Assembly (NCBI GenBank): GCA_015179125.1
Contig: WHVA01000429.1
Span: forward strand, 35,736-99,735
Length of the DNA: 64,000 nt
Reading direction: 5' to 3'
From: Gautieria morchelliformis
Lineage: Eukaryota; Basidiomycota; Agaricomycetes; Gomphales; Gomphaceae
Shown here: piece after piece, positions 21,091 to 34,241 of the stretch
Position numbering within the stretch: position 1 is the stretch's first letter
Layout: each line of letters opens with the position of its first letter
Notes under the pieces: model-generated
Told to the model about the DNA's origin: nothing
Databases searched by the model: none
What the model saw: only the letters and a program-made list of their open reading frames with translations
Position numbers and translations under genes: made by a program

Positions 21091-23133
21091 GCTCATCTCT
21101 TCTCCACGCTTTCCGCATGTACTATCTTCCTTTTGGCTGTCTATCTGTGTCCGTATCATGCACCGCTCAGACCTATTTTCCTAATCGCGGACCATATGCC
21201 ATTTTTCTTCGTCGTCTCGTCGGCTCATCGGGTATCGGCAATGGTCACATGCAACCTCTTGTTGCCCGCTCCATATATTCGACTTCATAGGTGTATGTAG
21301 TGTAGAGCTCGATGTAAAATTTGCGATCGAACCATCCCTCGTGGCTGGTATATATTGCTTAGACGACCCCTTGGGAAGCTGCAACCTTACGGCGCTCCCA
21401 CTAGCCTCTGATCACGTGTAGTGAGGACGCGATAGAAGGACGCGACGTATGCTGGCTCAGGTACAGTCTGAAGTCAGATTTGCAGACTAGCTAGCTCCGA
21501 GTCATTGGCCCGGGTATCTGCCACCGTCACGGTCGGAACGAGCAGAGCCTTCTGAACGAGTTAAGAGCTTACTGACATCGCTGATCTATTGCCTTCCGAT
21601 GAATCCCCATCTACTCACCGACCTAAATGTGGGTCAAGCCCGCTGTTGAAAGACAGTTCGCCCATATAAATTGTGGCCTGACACTAATATATTTCTGACA
21701 TTTTTCAACATCAGTTCAAGTGGAGCTATGAAGCAAAATGAAATCGTCTCACTCCCACGCCAGGCTTCAAGTTAGCCTTGCAGGCATACTAACATGAATG
21801 CGTGGATTATGGAGATTATATTTATTGGAGAGACGGAAGGCTAGAAAATACACGAGAACACCCGACGGGGTTATTGTCCTCTGGGGATCATGGAACATTA
21901 TGCACAACTTCTAGTGTTACTAACAGAAAGCCTTGGCCTCAGATTCCGTGTCTATGGTTAACGCAGCAGCATATATTGAGGGATGCTTGCGAATTTCTAG
22001 TAAGGATAGAATTAGTCCAGTAAGTATATCAAGGCATCAGATGTCATCTGCACCATCATTATAACGGATAAGAATTTGAGAAAAGGGAACTGGTAACTCC
22101 TGTTGTAAAGCTTTCAGAGGCAGACGTGGCTTTTGTAGGGAGGGCTTAGTTCGAATAGGTCCCAAGCTCAGGCTGGAGGTTAGGTATCAATATGTATAGC
22201 ATACTACTAGTGGAAATCTCACATAGCATAGCAGCTCATCAAAGGTTTGTTATGGCGACGTTTACTCGGACGGCGAGGTAAAAAGTTTCCATCAGTTTTG
22301 AGCTGCCTATATAGGCCAGAGTCAAGTCGGTAAAATCGAACGGTAATAAAGCCTGTCAAGTCCTCCTCACGCCGGGATTTTCTATAGGACAGTGACTCTA
22401 CCCCTGATGGGGAGAAATATAGTAACCATAAATGTAACTGATATCAAAACCCTATGCTGAACATACTGAAGTGTTCGGGGTGATGCCTATCTCCTAGTCG
22501 ACGAGACCATTCATAAGTGTAGACTTGAGATGCAGACTCCCTGTAGCCTTGGGACACTTGGGACTGATGTTCACTTGCTATCAAGAAGTGGTCACACTTG
22601 ACAGACTATATAATGAGTGTGTGTATAAAGATAACTAGTGGCTTACAATAACACCATCCAGAAGGATTATGGCATATGCATCCCCCATGTCAGCTTGCCT
22701 CTCCAGTAACAGCACAAAACGCTGCATTTCGCAGCGTGCTGGTTAGTCACTGCTAATCTCATAAAGACAAGCATTGGGCACACCTGGTCGTTTTCACCTT
22801 GGGTATCGTACATTTCAGTCTCAACATCGTTTATTTTGCCTGCAAGATATTCCTCGCAAGGTAAAACATTGCCCCCTTTGGTGCAAACCGACACCTTCCA
22901 AAGCGGCTTAGCCTGTGACATACGGTAGAATGGTAGTGGCAGCAAAGAATGAGATAGTGCCTCCACGTGCATGTATCAACATGCTACTGGGCGACCAATA
23001 GAGGACGTAATGCACCTGGAGTTCTGCTGTTGACTGAGTAAAACTTTATGGTGTTGCATGCCGGCGAAGTGACCCAATAAAACAGCTAGCTGCCGTTGTA
23101 CTATTAGTCGATTATTAACAATTTCTGGTCATC
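21091..23133. other. Intergenic, nothing recognised
   Basis: About 2 kb between the 3' ends of two convergent genes. It contains only short frames and is AT-richer than the flanks. I see no tRNA, repeat or domain signal. It is long for a convergent interval in this gene-dense part, so decayed repeat DNA is possible. Confidence 0.4.
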
Positions 23134-26100
23134 TTAAATATTGCGAAACTCGAAACCTGGCGCGCCTGGCTCAGCACCATCGATGATGTTCTTTGAGAAA
23201 CCAGATGTGCCCTCTTGACTTCGAGCGTCTTCTACAGACCACACCTCAGCCTCCGCAAAACCTATACTTCGCTTGATATACGGCAACGCCTCCTGCAACA
23301 CCGGCGCTTCCGAGAATGGCAGAGCACGGTTGAATGCCGTTTGTACACCAAATTTGGCGATCCGCGCCTGTAAGGAGCGTTTCACGATTAAGGCAACACG
23401 ATCACTATAGAAGCATGCTTCACACCTTCATGGCTTGTACAAACGGCATTACCCGCTTGTCCTTCATCAACCCTTGTTTGCTCAAGAATTCTCGGACCTT
23501 CCCATCATCCACATTTATGGTTTGCGAATCGTAAGCATCCTTCACCGCCTGCACGACCTTGTCTTGCCATTCCGGGAAGCTGGTAGCCACGAATATCCGG
23601 ATACTCTTCGGCTTTCTCGGGTCGAACGGCGCACCCCCTTTGCTTCTGAGCTTTTTCAAAAGCTGGCCCTCGGCCTCGCGAATAGACTTGACGATGGCTC
23701 TGATGTACGCGCCTGAGTCAAGGATGGCGCGATCAACGGGTCTGGACGGTGTGGGCCATCGAGCAAGCTGGACGGATTGTGCCTCCTTGAGGATGGTCGA
23801 CCAGATATGTTCGGAGAAGTGTGGAATGATGGGTTGCACAAGCAAAGACGAGATGCGTATCCAGTATCTCACTACGTCGATATGCATACCGACATCGACA
23901 GTGATTTCACGGTACCAATCGCGTGCGATCTGCATCTCAAAGAAACCATACTTGAGGGCGTCCTTGAAATTCATACTAAAAAACAAGACATGATTATACA
24001 TTTAGAAATGATCCTGCTGTACGACTTACCGCTCATACTGCTGCTGAGTGATGTTGATCAACTCATTGATCTCCTCCTCGAAGACACGATCATGATACTG
24101 TTTGTCTCCAGCTCTTAGAGATGCTTCGTTCTTGACCGTCTCCTGCACAAATATAAAATTTCGACGCATCGCGCATATCGACGGCATTACTCACGTCTGA
24201 CCACTCGAGCAAGGTGTGCAACCTCAAAATGGTCGCGTTAGCGCTCATCTCGTCGAAGTTGGCATCTTCAATGCCGTCCCCAGCATCGGCTAGGGCCAAT
24301 CTAGTCGCATCTGCCCCGAATTTCAAGACGCAGTCTCTCATCGTCAAAAAGTTGCCCGTGCTCTTGCTCATCTTCTTGCCGTTGAGCATCAAGTGGCCAT
24401 TAGTGCGCATCGACAGAGGCCAATGCTTCTCGGGGAATATTGCCGCATGGTTGTAGACAGCAAATGTCAAGTGATTCGGGATCAGGTCCTTTCCGGAAGA
24501 ACGGACGTTAAATGGGTAGAAATAGTTGAATTCGTGCTTCATGATGTCGGCTTTTTCTTTCGGTAGAGGGGATGGGTTTGGCCATGGTCCGTCAACGAGA
24601 ATGTACTCCCAGATCGCGTCTGTCATCTGGTCGGGAGTTACGTTCAACGGACCTGGCACCTGTCCGTCGACTACACCGCCTGGAGAGCCATTCGTCGTGA
24701 AATCTCCAGTATTGAAAATAAATGAACTCACCTTGCAAGAAATGTGCAACGGTATAATATGCCATGTAGATGGAGGAGTCGCTCAAGCTCTCCACCATGA
24801 ATGTCGGGTCCCATGGTATCTTAGTGCCTAGGCCGTACGTCCGCGCGCAAGCCCACTTATTCAACCAGCGCAAAACAGCTTCAAATCCATTGCGTGTCTC
24901 ATCCCCATATGTTTCCATTCGTGCAACCAACCTGTATGGAATCGATAAGCCAAATAAATCTCCCGTACCCCAAAAGTATCCACTGACTTCTCCGCTTGCG
25001 CCCTCCAAACAGGCTCTCCATAGTCGAGATACCATTGGTCCATCAAAGCAACCACACACTCGTCTGCACTGCGACTGATAATCAAGCCCTCGGGCTCCGC
25101 ATAGGCAAAAGCCACGCCCGCCTTAATCATGGCGTCCCTAACCTTCGGCTTGGCATCTTGCACTGACTGACCGGCGAATTCGCCGATGCTCATCGTCCCG
25201 GAATAGAAACCCTCCTTATATGCGATCTCCTTAGCCTCGGCCAACTGCTTGACGTCCTTCTGCGATTGGATTTTGAACTGCTTAACCAAGGCTGGTGCAG
25301 TCATGTCACCATACGTAGGCGTCCTTAGGACAGGGACAGGGTCCAACGCTACCCAAGCTGCTTCAACACCATAGTATTCTGGTTTCTTCTTCAAATCAGT
25401 GAGCGTCGCAAAGTCATCGGGCGAGTCCGATGGGACCGAGGTGACTACACCAGTACCCTGCACTTCAATTAACAAGAGTATACGTATATCACGGACAAGC
25501 CATACCTTTGTGGCAAGAACATTGTCCATGGGCAATACATATACTTCTGGATGGACAGCAAAGGGTGCCTTGATCCGTGTGCCTACGATCATTGCGCCGT
25601 CGACTTCCGCGATTTGGTTGACCTCACCTCGAGGAACGCTAATGCCCTGGAACGCCATATTTCGCGCGGCACGGTATGTGCATAGGTATACATCGGTGTC
25701 ATTAATGGCAAAGAGGCCGTACTTAAGCGCGGTTCCGACGAAGCAATTCGTTTGGCCATACCTAGATATTTACCACGTGAGCCGTTATGGAAAGCGATAT
25801 GGAACGTGACATACATGGTCTCTGGACGTAGGGTAGCTGGGACCAAATAAACCCGCTTCCCGTTCAAATTGTTCCCAATCGCATCGTGGACAGCTCTGCT
25901 CCACTCCACGACTTCCATCTTGACAGCGGTGTATTCCTGTGGTCCCAAGGCTTCGCCGTCCGATCGATCATGGTCCATACACGGCTGGCCGTCCTTCGGG
26001 CTATAAATCGTGTAACGTTCGCCGAACTTGATCTTCTCCTGTGCAAATAGCTTGTTAACCTGCCATCGGACGAACGAATCATAGTAAGGGTTTGCATCGG

Positions 26101-26915
26101 TTGTGACAAAACTTCGGCGCCAGTCTATTCGAGTCCCTAGGGCTAGATGATCCTCCTACACGACTAAATTATCTTCCATAGAAAAGCAACGTGTGCATGA
26201 GACTTACCCGTGCAATGGGCGGGAAGTATTTTAGCCAGTATGCTGGATCTGCAAATTTTTTTATTTCAGCGCGTGGAACGCCGATCGATTCCATAATCTG
26301 GAATTGGTAGGTGTGGCCGGTCGCCTTGGCCGCAACTTTCCCCTTTTTGCCCTTCTCTACTGCCCCAGAGCCCTTAGTTGTAGGTAGTGCATCTCCGTTC
26401 TCTTCTGGTGCTTCAACTTGGTACCCGGAGAAGTCCTCGCCAAACATTTCTATTTCCCGAATGATTTTATCTGAAGAAGCCTGCATACATACCGTGAAAT
26501 GACCGCTGCCGTCGGAGGGACAATGGTACGTACTTTGATCGGCATACCAGTACAGTGATATCCGTGGGGAAAAAGTACTCGTTTGCCCAACATCCGCTCA
26601 TATCCCGCCGCAAACTCAATCTTGGAGATAGTGAACCCATGGCCAAGGTGTAGAGATCCATTCATGTATGGGTATGGAAAGTTTCCAAACCATTTCGGGT
26701 ATTTTTTCTGGAGCTCTTCCGCGGTCATATGCTCCTCCCGGGGTGCGTCGGTCTCGAAGAGCTTTTCGGAAGCCCAGCGTTCCTGGTATTTTCGTTCTAG
26801 AGACTTCAAATAGTCCCTCTTGGCCGTCTGACGAGTTCGGTATGTTAGCTTCGTATTGTGTACCTCAATAAAGATTTCGAACCTGGGCCAATTCGATGGT
26901 GGCTGAATCCGTCAT
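23134..26915 (-). CDS. CDC60: Cytosolic leucyl-tRNA synthetase, 1,082 aa
   Basis: Eleven exons on the minus strand: 26,915-26,883; 26,827-26,534; 26,480-26,208; 26,155-25,815; 25,761-25,506; 25,457-24,988; 24,931-24,732; 24,679-24,195; 24,142-24,030; 23,975-23,426; 23,367-23,134. Introns are 48-58 bp and the frame closes. Class I synthetase: HIGH motif as HLGH (71-74) in [13 protein letters not shown], a CP1 editing-domain insertion (including [16 protein letters not shown]), and KMSKS (725-729) in [11 protein letters not shown]. The anticodon-binding and C-terminal domains follow. Length fits the eukaryotic cytosolic enzyme (about 1,090 aa), not the mitochondrial form. It charges tRNA-Leu and, in yeast, also senses leucine for TORC1. 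Essential and presumably single-copy. Confidence 0.96.
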
Positions 26916-27650
26916 GGTTGTTCGATGCGCTGATCGGCAGGGATGCAAAATGCCAACGAAGCGTGATGGAGCACGCAGTAGCCCAAAAATCGTGAGACAA
27001 CAGTCTACTTTGAGATCCTTTATAAAGACAGTCTAGTCAGAAGTGACTCGAGTCAAATAGCAACAGCTGGGTCGCGTACTTGTGTTCCGTGTATTTGGCG
27101 CATCCCGATGCCATAAGCACGGCTATCTTAATAGGTAAATACGTTCATGGAGACTTTGACACATTACTTTGTTAAAAAAATATAGCTTTTAAGGGACCAA
27201 ATATTATCAGCTCTGATCATGAACTGAGTTCCCAGTACTGCCCATATACATTAGTATCCTATATATATGCAGGCAGGCAGCACCTTGCAGCTGCATGGAC
27301 GGCTGCGTATAGCACACAATATCAGTCAATTCTGTTGTAATGCGAATGGCTCTCCTTGTATTGGCACTTTCTCGGCAACGGCACTGCCATCGGATCGCTT
27401 AATGGAGGACGACTCGTGACACTGGGAGATCTTAGCGTTTGTGGGTAGACGTTAATGAGATGCGCACAGCATCATGCACATGGCGGTGCTGGGGCAGAGA
27501 TGCGATACGACAAGTGGCACTGCGTCATTACTCGTACGTAGAATACTTACAAGCTACTAGTAGAAACAAATCGACACGAGAAACGACCGTGATTTCTATC
27601 ATGTTCTCCTATGCAATAGGAGTGTCCCCCCACACGATTAAATCCACAGA
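26916..27650. other. Intergenic, nothing recognised
   Basis: 735 bp holding the upstream region of the leucyl-tRNA synthetase gene and the 3' end region of the deacetylase gene (both minus strand). No long frame, repeat or RNA gene seen. Confidence 0.45.
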
Positions 27651-29062
27651 TCAGCACGTCCACGTGGCCTATAAAGGAGTGTGTTGAGCGAGCGATTAGG
27701 GGAACAGCGTGTCATGATCTCCGTACATCTCTCCTGCCAGGGCTGACGGTCGACTTATAAGCATCTATGCCAAGACATTCCGCTATTGTAACAAAATTGT
27801 ATCCTTGGGCCTTGAGAGTGTGGATCGCAAACGGTAGCACATCGTAACTGCATCAAGTGCATAAGTCACAAACGTCATACAAAATATACTAGCACGCGTA
27901 CACTGTGGTCTTGACAGTCTCGTGCTCGAGGCTGATGCAATGTGAACATGTACTGCAGTAGTCAGTACAAGAGATATCACACGCACGAGATGATGGTAGA
28001 CTGATGCTTGTCTGCAGCATTGGCGTAACCTTGTTTCGACGCCTGCGGTGTGGCACCCATGGCATCTTCGGAGCTATGAAACAGTCAGAATGTGTACTAG
28101 GCCGTCCTGTTCGAGTTGAATAGGCACTCAAGGTTCCAATTCACCACTGCAAGGAGCGCATGAGTGGAAGTGGCAACACGATGCAGAACTTATATGCCCC
28201 ACAGCTCTGGCCAAGCGCACTCGCAACTTGGCGTACCTTGTCATTGTAGTTACCGTACGGCTGAGGGGAGCTGTCTGATGGTAAACTAAGGTCGTCAATA
28301 ATATGACTCACCGGCCTAATTACAGAAGGGACGACCCCGAGGATCTTTTGCAACGCCACTGAAACAGAGGATCTTATATATGTTGCAAAAGAGCAAGGGA
28401 ATGGAAAATCATTACTGTTGATTTTAGTGAACTCTTCGCGAACTGGCAGCTACCATAAGATCACAGAAACCGACAGCTCATGTTTTAGTGAGCAACGTAC
28501 TCTGGTCTTCGTCGAGCGTGTTCAGGTCGGGATGGCTCCAAGTATGGGATGCTATTTGGTGGCCGGCCTTATGAGAGGTTTGGAGAGAGGTGACTTGGTG
28601 CGGGTCGTAGATGCAATCCCAGTTGTCTCCGTTCCTGGATAATGAAGAGATCAGCCTAAAACTCTATAAGTCTTCGTAGCTGTAGACGTACACGAAAAAT
28701 GTGCCCCTGACTCCCGCCTTCTCGAGTGTTCTTGCAATATCTACGAGGCAGAAAGCACAGAGGTGAGGCAAGGAACTTAAACAGCAGCGGGCGATGACGG
28801 CAGGGGACAAACCAAGATGGTATCGGTAGGGACCATCATCGAATGTTAAGGCGACATCGTTTGCCTGTGCAGGGACTCATAAGCATTTTTTAACGAAGAG
28901 GGATGGAGCAGGACTCACTTTTTTGCAGCTCGTGTGTACGTCTCCTGGGCCGGATCTGCGCTCGAAGGTGTTATTGGATGAGACGACTGCGACTCCAGCG
29001 CAGAAGGGGAGCAGAGCGGCGATAACGAGCGCGGAGATAGTGAAGAAAAGGGGGGAAGTCAT
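27651..29062 (-). CDS. Secreted chitin/polysaccharide deacetylase (NodB), 261 aa
   Basis: Twelve exons on the minus strand: 29,062-28,919; 28,864-28,813; 28,740-28,692; 28,634-28,501; 28,442-28,416; 28,358-28,312; 28,260-28,203; 28,146-28,128; 28,073-27,987; 27,931-27,902; 27,847-27,727; 27,668-27,651. The frame closes to a TWTC C-terminus, typical of basidiomycete enzymes. A signal peptide is evident (hydrophobic core about residues 4-24). CE4 motifs in order: TFDDGP (metal Asp, 55-60), HTWSH (metal-binding His, 112-116), RPPYGNYN, LVNWNLDS and IISLEHE. These enzymes remove acetyl groups from chitin in the cell wall to make chitosan. The 20-residue-scale exons (27, 19, 30, 18 bp) explain why no long open frame exists here. 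Substrate could be another N-acetylated glycan. Confidence 0.88.
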
Positions 29063-30085
29063 TATTCGCTCAGCAAGCAAGAGTAGCTCGTGTATGCGTG
29101 AGGGGATGGAAGGAAATATTAATAAATGCTAGGATGCAAAGGGGGGGGGGTGTCTGTCCAGGACTGCCCTCTAGGGGCGAGATGGTGGGAGGAGAGAAGA
29201 ATTGGCACGAACTGTCACAAATTCGTCACGCATAGTCCACCTCATGAGCATGTGATGCTGGAGTGGGGACAGTTCGTGTCTCTATTCTCCTGAAAATAAA
29301 ACAACGTACGCCTCGTTTCTTTAAGCTTTGAAATTTGAGGGGCCATAAATTTTTGGAAGAACTGGCGAGTCGCATTATGCCAATGACGGACACTGGCCCT
29401 CGAAATTGTGACTATCATGCGCGAAATAGAGAAACTCGGGTCCACTGTAGCGCGACGCTCTGCATGGGGGTGGGCTGCCCTCGAGACACGCAACGGCTTT
29501 ATTTTTGTGAGTTCAGTGGGCTCTGGAGCTTGTGGGCATGAGTCGAGAAAATATATGTAGACCAAGCAGGATGCGTACCAGACAGGCTCCACGAGTTCAG
29601 CGGGAGTCTTGACAGCTCAAGCAAGTGAGACATGGGTTTCATTGTGACCATGATAAAGGATTATCGGTGAGGGCCGCGAGGCTCCCTTGACGACAATTGG
29701 AGGTTGTGTTAGCCAAACTGAACATCTGGCAGTATGGCGTATCTTGACCCTGCGGTATGCATCCGAATACGGGCTAGCCTACTACGTAGATCAGTGATAT
29801 ATCACCTCAACTTTCTTGATTCGATCGTAGAGTACTGGCAACAGGAATATTACATTACTTATTCAATTATGGGTGCCAAGGCTAGTCTAAACTTGTGACC
29901 TGATTACATAATACCCACTTGCCCTAAAATTTTTTGTTCTTTGACGACGTGGAGGGAGAGCTAAGACTTATACACTGCTGGCACTTGTACTCGCGGACGT
30001 GGAATCAACTCTCCTTATGGTGCTCTTGGATCGGTTTGACTGCTAATTCTTATTTCCTTTTAATCGTGGGGTTGCCAAATATTGC
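29063..30085. other. Intergenic, nothing recognised
   Basis: About 1 kb between divergent starts of the deacetylase and kinase genes, containing both promoters. An 11-12 bp G run lies near 29,140-29,151. No other structure recognised. Confidence 0.45.
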
Positions 30086-33000
30086 ATGGCTTCGATCTTT
30101 CTCACGCAGCCTTTCCCCTCTCCTTCAGCCATGGACGCCTCTACCAGTCTACAAATCCCAAACAATGACTGGTCACAACCGGGTCCATCATCCACTCGGT
30201 CAGGCAGATCAGCGTCTGCCGCAGTCGTGAACACAATGCCCTCGCCGTCCTCCAAGAAACGCGCGTCGCATTCTGCCACAACGTCACACAGTCAGCAACA
30301 GCAGGAAACATCCGGGTATCGGGATGTTTACTCCCATCCAGCTGCAGTCGCATTTGCTACCGCTCATCCTCGTCGTACGATTCCCAAGTTTGGCCCATAT
30401 CTTCTCCTTCAAACGCTCGGCGAGGGCGAGTTTGGAAAGGTGAAGCTCGGGCTGCATGGTCAGTGGGGTGAAGAAGTCGCTGTCAAACTCATTCGGAGGG
30501 GGAACATCGACAATCCTCTCCGAATGTCTAAGGTTGAACGGGAAATTGAGGTACTTAGGGTGAGTGTTCACCGCCTCTACCACGCCTGCGCCTCATCAGA
30601 TCGTTAGATAATCCAACATCCCAACATCGTCCGCCTGTACGATGTCATTGAGACAGACAAGTACATTGGCATCATTCTCGAGTATGCGTCGGGCGGTGAA
30701 TTGTTCGATCATATCCTCGCCCACCGATACCTCAAAGAAAAGGACGCGTGCAAACTTTTTGCACAACTGATCTCCGGCGTTTCGTACATCCACGCCAAGA
30801 AGATTGTCCACCGCGATCTTAAACTCGAGAACCTGCTCCTCGACAGAAATCGCAACGTTATCATTACCGACTTTGGATTTGCCAACCGCTTCGAGCATCG
30901 CTCCGATGACCTCATGCAGACCTCCTGTGGCTCTCCTTGCTACGCAGCACCCGAGCTGGTCATATCCGAGGGATTATACGTCGGCTCGGCTGTCGACATA
31001 TGGTCGTGCGGAGTCATCCTTTACGCAATGCTTGCTGGTTACCTTCCTTTTGACGACGACCCTGCCAATCCTGAAGGCGACAATATCAACCTTCTTTACA
31101 AGTACATTGTCAACACGCCACTTACTTTCCCAGACTACGTCAGCCATGACGCCAGGGATTTGCTCTCCATGATGCTCGTTCCGGATCCGAAACGACGATC
31201 TGGACTTCCCGAAATCATGAGTCACCGCTGGCTAATGCCTTATAGTCAGCTCTTCAGCCGCACCGTCCCAGAGCTCGAGCATATTGCCGTTGAGCAACAG
31301 AATCAGAAACGCCAGGCATATCAGAGACAGATGCGATCCCATGCCGCTGAGCAGCAAGCGCAACGGGAGCACGAGCAGGGTAAAATCAGAAACCGGGGCG
31401 ACATGCCTCCATCGTCTTCGAGCCGACACCCGGAATTTATCTACGACTCTTCTGTGCCGGATCTTTCTCATGTCACCCCTCAGCCACAGCGCAGAGCTGT
31501 TGCAAGCGCTTTTGTGATAGGATCCGCCGCGCAAACGGACGAAGAGGACCCATTCGCTACACCTTGTCTGCCATCTCCAACTTCTCCAGACGAGGTTGAT
31601 GTGCAGGGGGCGGCACGAGGCGAACCTCGTTCGAAACGCTCCAAATCCAAAGAGAGTTCGCGCAGCAAGCAGAGCCCTAAAGAGAAACCGCTCCCTGCCA
31701 CCAAGAGTCCTGAAAAGGATGGGACTGGGTCACGACGGAAGAAAGGGGGATATCGGCATACGGTCCAACTTGAGTACCCCGACGATGAGGCTCAACCGCA
31801 GACTCAGAATCAGGCGCAGCCGCAGTCGCCTCAGAGAACGCCGCATGATGTGGACATGGTGTATGTTAGCGACGCTATTACGCCGTCGGCCAGAGTCCTC
31901 CCTGACCCGCCCCATGCAATGTCACCCTCAACGCCTCGATCGACTCATAAATCGCCTGCCGCGCATGTCGAAACAACACCTGGTCCAACTACCCCGCGGG
32001 CTTCTCGACCCCTCCCAGAACCAGGGTCAAGTGCACCACCTGCCATCCATAGTGACCATAAGCCTCCCGTCGTCACACCTAAGCGTGCCCCGTCTATCGA
32101 GTCTGGCGTCGGCGGGCTACATCACCCCAAGACTGACTCCGGATCTACAGGCTCTGGAGGAAGCAGGCATCGCAGGGGTATATCCATGGACAAGTTTGGG
32201 TTCGGGAAGAAGATTACCAGCAGCGTTTCTGACGGAGAAACTGCACCTGCTAAACCGCCGTCCTCATTCCTTGGCAGGCGTCCTTCGACATCCACAGATG
32301 AGAAACCTCTGGCGCAGTCCGAACCTGGGAGCAAGGACGGCTCTATCAAAGGGTCCAACAAGAGTAAATCGCGAAGGAAGACATTGAGCTTGATGGTGGA
32401 GCCCTTGAGCAGGTGTGTCCCGCATTGAGCATAGTGAACGTTTCTCACGCTTTAACTCGCAGATCAATCAAGGACCGAAGTAAGAACCGGTCCGTCACAG
32501 TCGAGTCAACCCCGAAACCAAAGTCGAAAGATCAAGGGTCTGCTCTGGAGACTGAAGTGTATGCCTCTGGCATGCCCGCCGCTGTCCCTGAGCCGTTGGC
32601 CATGCCTGCTCCTACTAACGCATTCCGACCCTTCAAGGATGTGAGTAGATCCGAGCCTGCTGGTCTATCATCACTTTCAGCCAAGTCTGTCATGAGCTGG
32701 TTCCGCTCTCGAAGTCTTTCGAAGAGAGACGCCGAAGCCATGCAGCCTCCGGTGACGCCTCCAACGTTCGAGATGGTGGAGAAACCTCAAATGGACGGTT
32801 ATGTGGGTGCAATGGGCGCTTCATCTTCGAGTAGTGTTGGACAGCCTCCTGTACAGGTCATCGTTACAACACCCAACAACCAGGCGGCAGAGCCTGCAGC
32901 TGTCCAGCCAAAGACGATGCGGTCGGCTTCAGAGTCTGGAGGCGCTAGACAAGGGTTCGCCAACCTCATGCGCAATGTCACGGGCGTGGGCACCGCCTCT

Positions 33001-33747
33001 GCGCCAGTTTCCACAAAAGTTGGAAAATTCGACAACGCCTCCCTGCGCATCCACCATGGCGCGGTTGACCACGCTACTGTCACGAGTGGTGCGCCCCCCG
33101 AGGTGTTTGCGCACGTTACCAAGGTGCTGGTTAGCATGGGCTTAGAGGTGCAGAAAGAGAACAATTTCAAGTACCGTTGCATCAGACCTAAAAAACCAAA
33201 ATCCGCGAGTGGTAAGGACGGGTTTGGAAGACAAACCTCGGACGCGGGTTCAGGGTACACTGCCTTTACCATGGTGGGCTCGGCAGCGTCGAACGGGGTG
33301 CGTACTAATGTATGCTTCTGCAAACCTATGCAATAATGCTCATGCGGTTAGGTCGATAAGCGTGGACTCCCTGTACCTTCTCATGCACCCTTTGGGACAG
33401 GTGGTATGCTTCGTGGACTTCTCATGCGGCGGCAATCCTCTCAGGTTAACCATGTCCCCGCGCCTCCGACCTCTCCGTCTGCTCCCTCGAACTCGTTTGA
33501 CACAGATCCGGATAGCATTTTCTCGGATTCCTCAACCCCGCATGCACTCCCGGAACAAATTCCCGGCGGCAACGCAGTCTCGCACCCCATTTATGGCGAC
33601 CGAAGTGTGGATCAAGGCGATGAAGTTCGCTTTTCAGTAGAGCTCACGCGGTTAGATCGACTGGAAGATACGCTGAGTCTCGACATTCGACGATTGAAGG
33701 GTAACCTGAGGAGTTACAAATTCTTATATGATACACTCAGAGAGTGA
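30086..33747 (+). CDS. KIN1/KIN4-like CAMKL Ser/Thr protein kinase, 1,169 aa
   Basis: Four exons: 30,086-30,559; 30,608-32,412; 32,463-33,297; 33,352-33,747. Introns are 48-54 bp and the frame closes. The kinase domain spans about residues 103-375: Gly-loop GEGEFG (112-117), VAVK Lys (134), HRDLKLEN (226-233), DFG (246-248), and an activation loop ending GSPCYAAPE. A long Ser/Pro-rich disordered tail follows. The C-terminus (RFSVELTRLDRLED ... SLDIRRLKGN) resembles a KA1-type membrane/autoinhibition domain. This layout fits fungal KIN1/KIN4 kinases acting in polarity or spindle-position control. The exact paralogue is uncertain. A second ATG 15 codons downstream (30,131) could be the true start. 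Confidence 0.9.
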
Positions 33748-34241
33748 GTGATCTCAAACCCAACAGATCTACTGGAAGTTGACGCCTCGACAGACGCTGT
33801 GACTTTGCACGGTAGATCCGTGCCGAGGGGGCCCACGTCTCGGTCCCCATGCGTCTCTGGTTCATCAATTCTTGCCAAGTTGCTGTTTCCTAATTTGTCT
33901 TCGCAAGTCCGTTACAGAACACTACAAGTTTATTATCTTCTCCTATACCTACCTAGCCACTTTCCTTGTCTATGATATGTTATGGTATGTTGGTCTAGGT
34001 CTATTCCTCACAGACTACCGTGGATTTCCATCAATCATTTCTGCTTCGTTTGCGCTCATCCTCATGTTCCGTAGTTAGTACTTTGCCCAGTGAATATACT
34101 ATTCGCCATGCTCGTGTTTTATTTTTGGTTCTTTATTAGAACCCCGCGATCGTGAGCGCTCCCATATTCGCAGTATCCACTACCCCACCGCCTCCTCTCC
34201 TAGTCGCCCCGTTCACCCACGACCGCAAGCGCAGCATCCAC
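33748..34241. other. Intergenic between tandem genes
   Basis: About 490 bp containing the kinase 3' region and the promoter of the oxysterol-binding protein gene. A GTG-started frame at 34,152 merges with the true ATG at 34,242 and is not a separate gene. Confidence 0.5.

Noticed and set aside
23134-26915. Mitochondrial leucyl-tRNA synthetase
   Set aside because: Length (1,082 aa), editing-domain placement and lack of a targeting peptide fit the cytosolic enzyme.
30701-31534. Antisense and alternate-frame ORFs over the kinase gene
   Set aside because: The plus-strand frame holds all kinase motifs in order; the others lack any motif and end at random.
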